The notes under the pieces: generated by a model
Database searches by the model: none
What the model was told of the DNA's origin: nothing
Seen by the model: only the letters and a program-made list of their open reading frames with translations
Assembly: GCA_964608405.1 (NCBI GenBank)
Contig: CAZSNC010000001.1
Location: 1 to 64,000 of the forward strand
Length of the DNA stretch: 64,000 nt
Source: GWB1-38-13 sp964608405
Lineage (GTDB): Bacteria > Patescibacteriota > Microgenomatia > UBA8517
Reading direction: 5' to 3'
Program-made: the position numbers and the translations under genes
In this document: positions 7,136-15,289 of the stretch, one piece after another
Layout of the letters: each line of letters starts with the position of its first letter
How positions within the stretch are numbered: position 1 is the stretch's first letter

Positions 7136-8731
7136 TTATATCTTCTTTATTACCGGCAACTCAAACCAGAAGTTACTTCCTTTGCTAATCTCGGATTTTA
7201 AATCAATCTTTCCACCAAACTCCTCAATTAGAAGTTTTGTTATATAAAGCCCTAAACCTGTTCCAAACGTTTTTCCCGAAGTAGACTCGGCACGATAAAA
7301 TTTTTGAAAAAGTTTGGTTTGTTCTTCTTTTGATATTCCTGGACCGGTATCAACAACCTCCACCCTAATCCAACCGGTTTGTGGGCAAGACATTTTAATT
7401 TTTACCTCCCCTTTCTCGGTATATTTAATTGCATTACTTACAAGATTTCCAATTACTTCCCTAATTCTATCCGGGTCCACCTTTACATTGTCATCCAAAG
7501 CATTAGGAACATCAAGTTTAAAATCCAAACCCTTTCTCTCTGCCTCAACACGAGACGAATTAAAAACTTCCTGGACGGCTTTTATAAGATTTGTTTCCTC
7601 TATCTGATAGACAATCCTTCCCTCTTCAATCCTTGTTACATTAAGCATATTGTTTACCAACCTCACCAGCCTTTCAGTCACCGACATAGAGTCTGCCAAA
7701 TACTGCCGTGCTTTCTCGGGAATATCTCCCGTATCTCCCTCAATAATCATCGATATATAACCCTTAATTGCCGTTAACGGAGAACGGAGCTCGTGTGCAG
7801 CCATAGAAACGAATTCGTCCTTTTGTTTATCCAACTCCTCAAGTTTCTTGTTTAAAATCTGTAACTGTTCTTTCTGTTTTACTTCGCGCATTACACTCCT
7901 TATCAGCAATATTCCCACTATCAAAAGCAATACAAAAACACCACTTCTAAACAATATGTCTCTGAGAGAAGAAGATAATATTATTTCGGCAAAAGATAGT
8001 ATTATTAATATCATCGTAACCACTTCCGTCCCAAATATTTTAATGTCTAATAGTTCGTGCCTCGAAATCGCATAAAATGTAAATAGAACAAACGGAAGCA
8101 TGAATATGCCACTTAAAGGAACAAAACTTGAATCTCCAAACAGGGTTGTTGAAAAAAAATTAAAAACCAGTATTAAACCAAACATCAATAGAACACCAAG
8201 TAATAAAAAAACAAATTGAAGCTTTTCAGTACCTTTGGTTCTAAAAATTCTTTTAAATAAAATAAACAATCCAGCCAAAACAGAGGAAACTGCAACTACA
8301 GCAAATAATCCCATACCTGCAGCAGGAACCGGTTGAGGAGTACTTCCTTCTTTTATAATTACATCTGAATACATCAACGGTGTTAAGGTGGTTGCCGATA
8401 CCAATAACACTAAAGGTAAATAAAAATATTTTATCCACTTAGGAAATACAAATTTATCTTTAGGAAATATATAAGTTAATAAAAAGAACACCGCTGCCTG
8501 ATAAACAGCAAAAAACATCACCAACCGCACCGCAAGTGCACCAAACACAGGATCAGAAAGTTTGTAGCTTATATAATTAGCCACCCCCCATAATGAACTG
8601 GCTAAAGTAAATAAAAGAAACAATCTGTTGGTTACGCTCTTATGATTGTTAAAAAATACGACAAAGCCTAATATCGTTATCGCTGCGATCGAAACCCCCA
8701 AAACCAACAAATCAAGATTTAAAACAGACAT
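7136..8731 (-). CDS. Sensor histidine kinase with seven-TM N-terminal region
   Basis: The protein (531 aa) has about seven to nine hydrophobic segments in residues 1-290, resembling the 7TM histidine-kinase sensor module, a short coiled coil (QKEQLQILNKKLEELDKQKDE), a HisKA dimerisation domain with the phospho-accepting His near 313 (AAHELRSPLTAI), and an HATPase domain with N, G1 (VDTGPGIS) and G2 (GTGLGLYI) boxes. ATG 8731 is preferred to the GTG one codon upstream, since an extended -10 ends 8 bases before it. The signal is unknown; the input is probably within the membrane. Confidence 0.93.
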   Translation of the reverse strand: MSVLNLDLLVLGVSIAAITILGFVVFFNNHKSVTNRLFLLFTLASSLWGVANYISYKLSDPVFGALAVRLVMFFAVYQAAVFFLLTYIFPKDKFVFPKWIKYFYLPLVLLVSATTLTPLMYSDVIIKEGSTPQPVPAAGMGLFAVVAVSSVLAGLFILFKRIFRTKGTEKLQFVFLLLGVLLMFGLILVFNFFSTTLFGDSSFVPLSGIFMLPFVLFTFYAISRHELLDIKIFGTEVVTMILIILSFAEIILSSSLRDILFRSGVFVLLLIVGILLIRSVMREVKQKEQLQILNKKLEELDKQKDEFVSMAAHELRSPLTAIKGYISMIIEGDTGDIPEKARQYLADSMSVTERLVRLVNNMLNVTRIEEGRIVYQIEETNLIKAVQEVFNSSRVEAERKGLDFKLDVPNALDDNVKVDPDRIREVIGNLVSNAIKYTEKGEVKIKMSCPQTGWIRVEVVDTGPGISKEEQTKLFQKFYRAESTSGKTFGTGLGLYITKLLIEEFGGKIDLKSEISKGSNFWFELPVIKKI

Positions 8732-8739
8732 CACCTTTA

Positions 8740-8748
8740 TTTATAGCA
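8740..8748 (-). promoter_or_regulatory. Extended -10 promoter of the kinase operon
   Basis: On the minus strand TGC-TATAAA (8748-8740) ends 8 bases before ATG 8731, predicting a leaderless kinase-regulator mRNA. Confidence 0.5.
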
Positions 8749-8775
8749 TTTCTAGAATCTTTCTACCATTCCACT

Positions 8776-10302
8776 TTATCTATGGGGGTCAATTCCAATC
8801 CATTTCTGCTTTCCTCCGCACCTAAAATATTCGGGGAACTCGTAAGGCCACATTCTGATTACGGGTTCTTGTCTTTTCTTTAATGCCCGATAATTTGAAG
8901 AGTACTCGGAATTTTCGTCAAGAAGGTGGTTGATTATTTCTGTTTTTATCTTATCCACAAGATCTGAGTTACTTATTACGTTTTTCTTTAGTTCAATATT
9001 AATTTCTAAAAACTGATTCTGATTGTTATTGTATTTAATCATCATTGTGAACTTTGATGTAATATATTTTTCAAACATTGTCTGTTGTAGAGCATGCCTA
9101 ACCGTATCCGGAAAAATATTGGCCCCATACAGTTTTACTACGAAGTCTTTTCTCTCGTATAAATACACAAACGGTAATTTCCAAGTAACCAATTTTCTTC
9201 GAGAAATCTCCTTTTCTAAATCTATTCCGCTACCTATTAACTTACGAACGGTATCACCATAATTTAATATTCCACCGTAATCTTTGAGGTTGTATCTGAC
9301 AAAAGGTAAACCACTATAGCCCGAACACATTAGTGTACTATCCTCCTCTTCAAAAAAGAATAATTCGGGAATGTATTGGGTCAACGTTGGTAATCTATTC
9401 GATTCCGGAAATAGTGCTAAAAGAGACTTCGGATTATTATTTGTTAGTTTTCTGATAAGGATTGTTAAAGGTGTCTCGTGTGCCATAGTACCCATATCAG
9501 CAGTACCATAATGGTTTAACGATCCGTAAAAGTAATTTTTGACTTTTGAATAATGATATATATAGTTTCTAAACTCTTCCGAAAACCCCTCTGCCGAAAA
9601 AACAAATCCCAAATTATATTTTCCCCAATTTATACCTAACAAAGTTCCTTCATCAATTATGTCTTTAACAAACGGTGGGTATCCTCCAATTATAACTTGA
9701 TCAAATTTGTTACCAAGTATTTTAATCGCCTTGATAATCTCATCTTTAAATATACCGGGTGTGTAAACAGTTAGGGGATATTTTCCGCTTTCCGCAACTA
9801 TTCTTATTGCCTCATACGTAAACAGTCCCCCAATCCATGCACCCATAGCAAAACAATCCAAATACAATGTAGATTTTTTGTGAATTTGAAAATTATTACG
9901 TAAATACAACTCTGCTGTTAAAGCATACTGATAATCATGTTCTATTTCTCTTGGAAAATAATACGGTTGGCCTGTAGATCCTGAATTAGTAGATATCGTC
10001 CAACGCTTTTTATCAAATTTACCATCCCAACATAAATCTTGAAGGGGATATCGACATAAATAGTTGGTTTTATCAATTGTGGGGATACCTTTAAAATCTT
10101 TTATGTTATTAATCAAATCCGGATTGATTTTGTTTTTTTTCAAAAAATCTTTATAAGCAGGAACTCTTTGCGACATCAATTTGAAAAGTTTTAAGGCGCG
10201 ATTTTCTCCCCTTTTTATCCAATATTCTTCGGGTTTGGTTTTTAGTTTTTTCTCGAGACTTATAACGTCTTTAAAACCATGGGGTATTTTCTGTACTTTC
10301 AT
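8776..10302 (-). CDS. PaaK/CapK-like adenylate-forming ligase
   Basis: A member of the ANL adenylating superfamily (508 aa), nearest in layout to phenylacetate-CoA ligase and CapK-type proteins. Visible motifs are the phosphate loop STNSGSTGQP (about 105-114), the aromatic motif HYGTADMGT (near 267), PFVRYNLKDYGGILNYGD (near 345) and the hinge-like YERKDFVVKLYGANIFPDTV (near 385). It should activate a carboxylic acid as acyl-AMP and pass it to CoA or another acceptor. It is the third gene of a tight operon: its ATG follows the dehydrogenase stop by one base. The acid substrate cannot be read from sequence. Confidence 0.8.
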   Translation of the reverse strand: MKVQKIPHGFKDVISLEKKLKTKPEEYWIKRGENRALKLFKLMSQRVPAYKDFLKKNKINPDLINNIKDFKGIPTIDKTNYLCRYPLQDLCWDGKFDKKRWTISTNSGSTGQPYYFPREIEHDYQYALTAELYLRNNFQIHKKSTLYLDCFAMGAWIGGLFTYEAIRIVAESGKYPLTVYTPGIFKDEIIKAIKILGNKFDQVIIGGYPPFVKDIIDEGTLLGINWGKYNLGFVFSAEGFSEEFRNYIYHYSKVKNYFYGSLNHYGTADMGTMAHETPLTILIRKLTNNNPKSLLALFPESNRLPTLTQYIPELFFFEEEDSTLMCSGYSGLPFVRYNLKDYGGILNYGDTVRKLIGSGIDLEKEISRRKLVTWKLPFVYLYERKDFVVKLYGANIFPDTVRHALQQTMFEKYITSKFTMMIKYNNNQNQFLEINIELKKNVISNSDLVDKIKTEIINHLLDENSEYSSNYRALKKRQEPVIRMWPYEFPEYFRCGGKQKWIGIDPHR

Positions 10303-10303
10303 C

Positions 10304-11356
10304 TTATTTTAACTTCTTTATTCTCGCTTGGGCAATTTTGTTCGACACCACCAAAGTGGACCTTTTACTTTTCTTACTGACTTCCAAAATTTTCTTGACT
10401 GTAGGTTTTATGCCTTTCACTTTCTTTTCTATATAATCATTATCTGCCCCGTGATTTTCATATTCTGCATAGACACTTATTAAACCACCCGAATTGACCA
10501 CATAGTCAGGTGCATACAAAATCCCCATCTCGTTTAATTTATCTGATATGGTCTCGTCTTCCAATTGATTATTGGCCCCTCCCACCACAATCGAACATTT
10601 TAAAGATTTAATAGTTTTCTTGTTCAAACAACTACTTAGTGCACACGGAGAAAAAACATCAACTTTTTGTTTTAAGATCTCGTTTGCATCAACAATTTTG
10701 ATGTCGGGATACTTAACCAATGCACTTTTCAGAGCAGATTTGTCAATATCGGCAATACAAATATCATGAGTATAAGGGTAAATATATTTCAGAAGTTCGC
10801 TTCCAATTTTACCTACACCTTGTATTGCAAAACTTCGACCCTCCAAATTTTCACTCCCAAAAACCTCTTTCAGACACACCTGAATAGAATAAAATAAACC
10901 TAACCCGGTAAATCTGACAGGGTCGACATTCACCCCAACAAAATAGGGGCTAAACCTACGCAATGCAATTACATCTTCCCGGCTTATTCCAACATCAGCC
11001 CCCGTTACAAAGTGTCCTCCTAAAAGATTAACTTTCTCTGCATAAGATTTTAAAAAATTCTTTCTGTCTCTGATTTTATTGCCGGAAATAATCACTGCCT
11101 TTGCTCCTCCACAATTAAGACCTGCCATAGCGGCTTTTCGTGACATTGCCTTTGAAAGTCTTAAGGAATCTATCAGTGCTTCTTCATAAGACTTGTAATT
11201 CCAAATTCTTGTCGCTCCAAACGCGGGTGTTAGTGTGCTTCCTCTATGGATAGAAACAAAACCATTTAGTCCGGTCCCACTGTCGTGGAAAAAAGTTACA
11301 AGTCGATGGTTATCAAAGTAATTATTCTTATCTATTAGGTCAATATTTGCACCCAT
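10304..11356 (-). CDS. Glu/Leu/Phe/Val-family amino-acid dehydrogenase
   Basis: The protein (350 aa) matches leucine/phenylalanine/valine dehydrogenases, which interconvert an amino acid and its 2-oxo acid with NAD. It shows the substrate-binding GLNCGGAKAVI lysine region (about 80-90), a GADVGIS segment near 120, the Rossmann GVGKIGSELL (about 178-187) with IADID as the ribose-binding acid, and GGANNQL near 260. Family members usually have GGGKA and TAEDVG; the GGAKA and GADVG variants suggest a diverged specificity. It starts 9 bases after the E1-like gene and is the middle gene of the operon. Confidence 0.88.
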   Translation of the reverse strand: MGANIDLIDKNNYFDNHRLVTFFHDSGTGLNGFVSIHRGSTLTPAFGATRIWNYKSYEEALIDSLRLSKAMSRKAAMAGLNCGGAKAVIISGNKIRDRKNFLKSYAEKVNLLGGHFVTGADVGISREDVIALRRFSPYFVGVNVDPVRFTGLGLFYSIQVCLKEVFGSENLEGRSFAIQGVGKIGSELLKYIYPYTHDICIADIDKSALKSALVKYPDIKIVDANEILKQKVDVFSPCALSSCLNKKTIKSLKCSIVVGGANNQLEDETISDKLNEMGILYAPDYVVNSGGLISVYAEYENHGADNDYIEKKVKGIKPTVKKILEVSKKSKRSTLVVSNKIAQARIKKLK

Positions 11357-11365
11357 AAGTCCTAT

Positions 11366-12430
11366 TTATTTTTTAGAAATCGGATAGAGATATGTTCTTG
11401 AAAATTTTTCCTTGTCCTCGTTTCTCAGTATTGCTTTTATTGCCACCGTAACGGCAATTCCCCCCAAAAGAGCAGCGCTCCCTAACTGAGGCCATGAGAC
11501 CAGCTCTTTTTTCCCAACCTTTTCAGCTGATTTAAGCATTCTGGGATCCACTTTGTCCGGACCTCCGACTATCTGATTTATTACAATATTTGCAAAGTCC
11601 TTTTTGCCTCGATAATTAATTAATTTTTTATCCCAATAACTCGGAGTTTTGTCGAAAATTTTATTATAAGCAAGATCGTATCTTTCAATATGTAATACTC
11701 CCCAGTCCCCATTGTCAGTGATCATAAGCACTGGCACTTTATATTTCATCGCAAGTTTTCTAATTTCAATTTTCATCTTCATTTGGTCAATCTCTTCAAC
11801 TACACAGTCAATCTTTTTAGCTTTCAATAATGTTTCCAGATTTTTTGGTGATACGCCGTGAGGTAGAATTTTAACCTTGGCAAAAGGGTTGTCCTCATAA
11901 ATTCTTCTGGAGGCAATTACACATTTATTTAAACCAACCTGATGTACACCTGCCCATATACGATTCAAGTTGGTTGTATCAAGTTGGTCAAAGTCGGCTA
12001 TTGTAATACTCTCTGAAATACCCGCCTGGGTTAAAACATACGCAATATTACTACCAACACTCATTCCGAATACAGCAACTTTGAATTTCCGTAATAGTTG
12101 TTGTTCTTCAGAGGTAATAAGATCTTTGTTTCGGTTTGTTTTTAATATAAAATACTCTTCATTCTTAACACTCTTCACTAAGGTACAATTCCAGGGGTAG
12201 TAAATATATACATAGTCGCCTAATTTTGATTTTCGAAATTTTTTAAAAGAAGTCGATCGAAATATTGCCTTCTTGTCTTCGGGAAGATCTTGAGTATTTT
12301 CAATTATATAGAGCTCTTTTAGCTGTCTTTCAAATGCATCAATTATCTCAATATGGGGATTCTTTTTTACAAAATCTAAAAGTTCAGAATGTGTGGAAAT
12401 GAAAATGGGCTTGTAAACGAACTTATTCAT
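11366..12430 (-). CDS. E1-like (ThiF/MoeB fold) adenylating enzyme
   Basis: The protein (354 aa) has an N-terminal region of about 110 residues with YYPWNCTLV and then a ThiF/E1 Rossmann domain: AVFGMSVGSNIAYVL (nucleotide loop, about 121-135), IADFDQLDTTNLNRI with the Asp and Arg used for ATP, and DCVVEEID near 210. There is no CxxC zinc pair and no catalytic-Cys motif I recognise. The YPW-TNRN-GLSVGS pattern recalls, from memory, the E1 half of Rv1355c/MoeY-type proteins, but the usual nitroreductase half is absent. It likely adenylates a carboxylate. First gene of the three-gene operon. Confidence 0.8.
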   Translation of the reverse strand: MNKFVYKPIFISTHSELLDFVKKNPHIEIIDAFERQLKELYIIENTQDLPEDKKAIFRSTSFKKFRKSKLGDYVYIYYPWNCTLVKSVKNEEYFILKTNRNKDLITSEEQQLLRKFKVAVFGMSVGSNIAYVLTQAGISESITIADFDQLDTTNLNRIWAGVHQVGLNKCVIASRRIYEDNPFAKVKILPHGVSPKNLETLLKAKKIDCVVEEIDQMKMKIEIRKLAMKYKVPVLMITDNGDWGVLHIERYDLAYNKIFDKTPSYWDKKLINYRGKKDFANIVINQIVGGPDKVDPRMLKSAEKVGKKELVSWPQLGSAALLGGIAVTVAIKAILRNEDKEKFSRTYLYPISKK

Positions 12431-12438
12431 TTGTTACA

Positions 12439-12467
12439 AGTGTAGCTTACAACCTATAAGTATTCAA
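12439..12467 (-). promoter_or_regulatory. Promoter of the E1-dehydrogenase-ligase operon
   Basis: TTGAAT (12467-12462), 17-base spacer, TACACT (12444-12439), then 8 bases to ATG 12430. A leaderless operon mRNA is predicted. The -35 begins only 5 bases from the pilin stop codon. Confidence 0.5.
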
Positions 12468-12471
12468 TCCT

Positions 12472-12945
12472 TTACTTAGTCACACTTATAGTCCTTGTTT
12501 CTCCCGTTGCAGAAACAGTGATATGACCATTTGTGTCAACCATAATTAAATAACCTATATTTACATCCAATCCAGTCTTTGGATCTTTAGGTAAAGAAGC
12601 TGCATAATCTGGTACAAGCGATTCATCTACATCTCCCGCTCCCGCCAAATTAAAACACGAGGGATCTGTTCCGATACACGTTAGACTACTCGGAAAATTA
12701 TTTGTAAGAGGATCATCGTCCGTATCGGGAAGCGTGCCGCTGTGGTCGGAGGCATACTGACGCACCATCATAAGTATTGAATTTATATCCGATTCCCTTT
12801 GTGAATCCCTTGCCCTGGCGAGCATGGTGGATGGCCTGAGAAGTGTCACCATGGTCGTTGCCAATATTCCGATAATCGATATCACCAAAAGAAGTTCGAT
12901 TAATGTAAACCCTCTAACATTAGGATTTGAATTGTTATTGTTCAT
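12472..12945 (-). CDS. Type IV pilin-like protein
   Basis: A 157-residue prepilin: short hydrophilic leader, then RG-FTLIELLLVISIIGILATTM, the class III signal with cleavage after Gly12 and Glu at +5 of the mature protein, followed by the N-terminal helix. The C-terminal domain holds two cysteines (in LTCIG and PSCF) and a GYLIMVD strand region. As last gene behind the PilM-PilN/PilO set it is a likely major pilin or pseudopilin. A prepilin peptidase is needed but none is visible here. Confidence 0.93.
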   Translation of the reverse strand: MNNNNSNPNVRGFTLIELLLVISIIGILATTMVTLLRPSTMLARARDSQRESDINSILMMVRQYASDHSGTLPDTDDDPLTNNFPSSLTCIGTDPSCFNLAGAGDVDESLVPDYAASLPKDPKTGLDVNIGYLIMVDTNGHITVSATGETRTISVTK

Positions 12946-12960
12946 AATCGGATTAATAAA

Positions 12961-13197
12961 CTATTTCAACTCTAATTCTACTACTTTTTTATCCGTTGCA
13001 ATATTGACTGCTCTTTCAAGTTTTTCACGATCAATCTTTAGTTCAACTTCTGTAAATTGAGCTCCGATATCGGCAGATGATGCAATCGATCCAAAAATAA
13101 CTTTAAATACAAATATTACAAACGACGATACAACGATCATCACAAATACGAACAATAAGTAAAATTTATCTGGTTTTGGCAAGTTTATCCGAGACAT
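12961..13197 (-). CDS. Small membrane protein of the pilus operon
   Basis: A 78-residue protein with one membrane helix (about 12-36, FYLLFVFVMIVVSSFVIFVFKVIF) and a C-terminal extracytoplasmic coil containing IDREKLERAVNIATDKK. It overlaps the end of the PilO-like gene by 32 bases and precedes the pilin by 15 bases. By position it could take the place of PilP or be an inner-membrane accessory, but there is no sequence support for PilP. Confidence 0.7.
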   Translation of the reverse strand: MSRINLPKPDKFYLLFVFVMIVVSSFVIFVFKVIFGSIASSADIGAQFTEVELKIDREKLERAVNIATDKKVVELELK

Positions 13198-13801
13198 ATA
13201 AAAAACCTCCGTATTTAAAATTGACAGTTTTTGTATCTATCAATTTTATTTCGATATCCACAGCTCTTACCAAGTATGGTAGCTTTTGGAATTCCTGTAA
13301 AGAAAGGTTAATGTTTTCCCAGGATCCCTCGAACTCTACAATAAACGGAATTCCATAGGCCCCCGTTTTATCCTTGACTGCATCCTGTCCTACCAACGAG
13401 AAGTTTTTTACCTTCCCCTCGGCTTTCAGTACTTCAATACTCTCTATAAAATCAATCAATCCATCCTCTTCGGGATAATAACTGTTAAGCTTGTCAACTT
13501 TTTCTTTCGTCGGTGCATATTCCAAACCCGTTACATCGATCTTTTTGCTTTCAATAACTTTTTGAACTTCACTCCTTGCGGTATTTAACTCGGTCGCTTT
13601 TTTCGGAAGATTTACAATCAGAAAAACTGATAAACCAATCAATATTAAATTGATAACAAAAAGAAAAATAAAGGATTTAACCTGAATTCCTGTATTACCC
13701 GTTTTTATCAAATCGGGCTTATCCTCCACTGGACCTTCGTCATTTTTCGGCATTTCCTTTATCTTCTCTTCTTTTGCTTTTACAACTTCTTTCTTCTCCA
13801 T
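13166..13801 (-). CDS. pilO: PilO-like inner-membrane pilus assembly protein
   Basis: The protein (211 aa from ATG 13801) has a charged cytoplasmic N-terminus, one membrane helix (about 44-66, FIFLFVINLILIGLSVFLIV), a coiled-coil stretch (ATELNTARSEVQKVIESKK) and a C-terminal ferredoxin-like region (GIPFIVEFEGSWENINLSLQEFQKLPYLVRAVDIEI), the pattern of PilO. PilO forms the alignment complex with PilM and PilN. The longer frame to 13879 would run into the PilM-PilN gene, so 13801 is chosen; it lies one base from that gene's stop. Confidence 0.82.
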   Translation of the reverse strand: MEKKEVVKAKEEKIKEMPKNDEGPVEDKPDLIKTGNTGIQVKSFIFLFVINLILIGLSVFLIVNLPKKATELNTARSEVQKVIESKKIDVTGLEYAPTKEKVDKLNSYYPEEDGLIDFIESIEVLKAEGKVKNFSLVGQDAVKDKTGAYGIPFIVEFEGSWENINLSLQEFQKLPYLVRAVDIEIKLIDTKTVNFKYGGFLYVSDKLAKTR

Positions 13802-13802
13802 A

Positions 13803-15215
13803 TTATTTTTTTGTCGTATCGGGAAGTAATTTTGAATACATAAACGACATATCAAACTCAATATTTTCCCCCTGCTCAAAACTTGTAAGTGGCAGCACTA
13901 CTTTTTGAAAGTCTCCTCCTTCTTCAATTTTCTTTTTGAAATTAAATAGATCGTCTCTATTTGATGCCAAACCGCTGATGGTTATCGATCCTTTTTCTAA
14001 ATTGATGTTATACGATAATATTGCAATATTATCGGACTTCTTTTGATTGATGAGGTTTAGAACATCCTGTGGATAATAACTTACAGAATTTATTTTTATG
14101 GTTTTATCGGATAAAGTATTGATATTTTTTATTTCCGACGAAGCTGTTTTGCTTTTTTGATATGAAGAATCGGCAACACCACTTTTACCTTTATATGCCG
14201 ACAGCTCCCGAAGCATGTAAAAATAAGACCCTGTAAGTGCCATAAGACAACCTACAAAAATTAATGCAACCATTAACATCAACCCCCAAATTTGTGCATT
14301 TAGTCTTTTATTTTTATATTTCTGTATCACTTCGGGAGGAAGAAGGTTAATCGTTTTCGAACTCTTCGGATCCAAGATACTTTTATTTTGTAAAGAAATC
14401 GGAATTAGGTATTTTTGAATATCTCCCGCCGACATATTTGCAATTTTTATCTCCAATCTCACCAAAGGTATCTTTACATTCGTAGACAACTCCTGAATAA
14501 AACCGTTATCGGTCGGCATACCGCCAATATATATTTTGGATACCTCCTGGTCCTCAAAGTGTCTTAGGATTCTTAAAATTGTCGATACTAATAATTTTGA
14601 GGAGGTGTCAATTGCCATTACGGAGCTTGTAAATATCTCAGACCCTTTTGAGAGAATCAAAACAATCTCGTCAAGCGAAAAATAAACAACAAGTTTGATG
14701 TCCGAATTTTCTCCTGCGGCTCTTACCAAAGAAATTGAAGGTGTCTCAACTACCAATGGAAATAAACCAGCCATGTCCACCGCAGAAATATACCCACGCA
14801 GGATTTTTTCTCCAACCGCAACGGCCATAACCCTGTATTCCATCAAGTTTTCACCAATAATCTTCCAATCGAGAATCATTTCCTTCTGATCTATGGGAAT
14901 ATATTCCATTGCTTGCCACCTGACAGCTTCATCAATATCTGACACATCCAGTTTCGGAAGGTTCATTGCTTTGGTAAAAGTCGAGAACTCCGGTATAACA
15001 ATACCAACGCTTTTTTCTTTAATTTTGAGCTTTTGCCATACTTTTTTAATAAGAACCGATAGGGATTTTTCATCAGTAACCACATGATCCTTTATCAACC
15101 CTTGAGGAAGATCCAGTGTAACAGAAATATCCACCCTTTTCTTAGAAGAGTTAAATTTAACTATCTCAATTTTATCTGAGGAAAAATATATAGAAACAAA
15201 AGAATTTTTTGCCAT
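13803..15215 (-). CDS. PilM-PilN fusion protein
   Basis: One ORF of 470 aa covers two pilus proteins that are normally separate. Residues 1 to about 285 are the actin-like cytoplasmic PilM fold (SIYFSSDKIEIVKF at the start, VRWQAMEYIPID near 95). At 289-295 stands INLLPPE, the conserved N-terminal peptide of PilN that docks into PilM, followed by a membrane helix (about 309-330) and a PilN-type extracytoplasmic ferredoxin-like domain with ITISGLASNRDDL. Fusion fixes a 1:1 ratio. It opens the minus-strand pilus operon and is divergent from the prepilin genes at 15290. Confidence 0.88.
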   Translation of the reverse strand: MAKNSFVSIYFSSDKIEIVKFNSSKKRVDISVTLDLPQGLIKDHVVTDEKSLSVLIKKVWQKLKIKEKSVGIVIPEFSTFTKAMNLPKLDVSDIDEAVRWQAMEYIPIDQKEMILDWKIIGENLMEYRVMAVAVGEKILRGYISAVDMAGLFPLVVETPSISLVRAAGENSDIKLVVYFSLDEIVLILSKGSEIFTSSVMAIDTSSKLLVSTILRILRHFEDQEVSKIYIGGMPTDNGFIQELSTNVKIPLVRLEIKIANMSAGDIQKYLIPISLQNKSILDPKSSKTINLLPPEVIQKYKNKRLNAQIWGLMLMVALIFVGCLMALTGSYFYMLRELSAYKGKSGVADSSYQKSKTASSEIKNINTLSDKTIKINSVSYYPQDVLNLINQKKSDNIAILSYNINLEKGSITISGLASNRDDLFNFKKKIEEGGDFQKVVLPLTSFEQGENIEFDMSFMYSKLLPDTTKK

Positions 15216-15275
15216 GGCAGGTATAATAAAGATACAAGAAAACCGAATCTATCTTTCATACATTATGACAAATGA

Positions 15276-15281
15276 TATAAT
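15276..15281 (+). promoter_or_regulatory. -10 box of the minor-pilin operon
   Basis: TATAAT at 15276-15281 ends 8 bases before ATG 15290, so the operon mRNA is predicted to be leaderless. On the other strand a TATTAT ends 7 bases before the PilM-PilN start in the same 74-base gap. Confidence 0.5.
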
Positions 15282-15289
15282 TTATAGCA

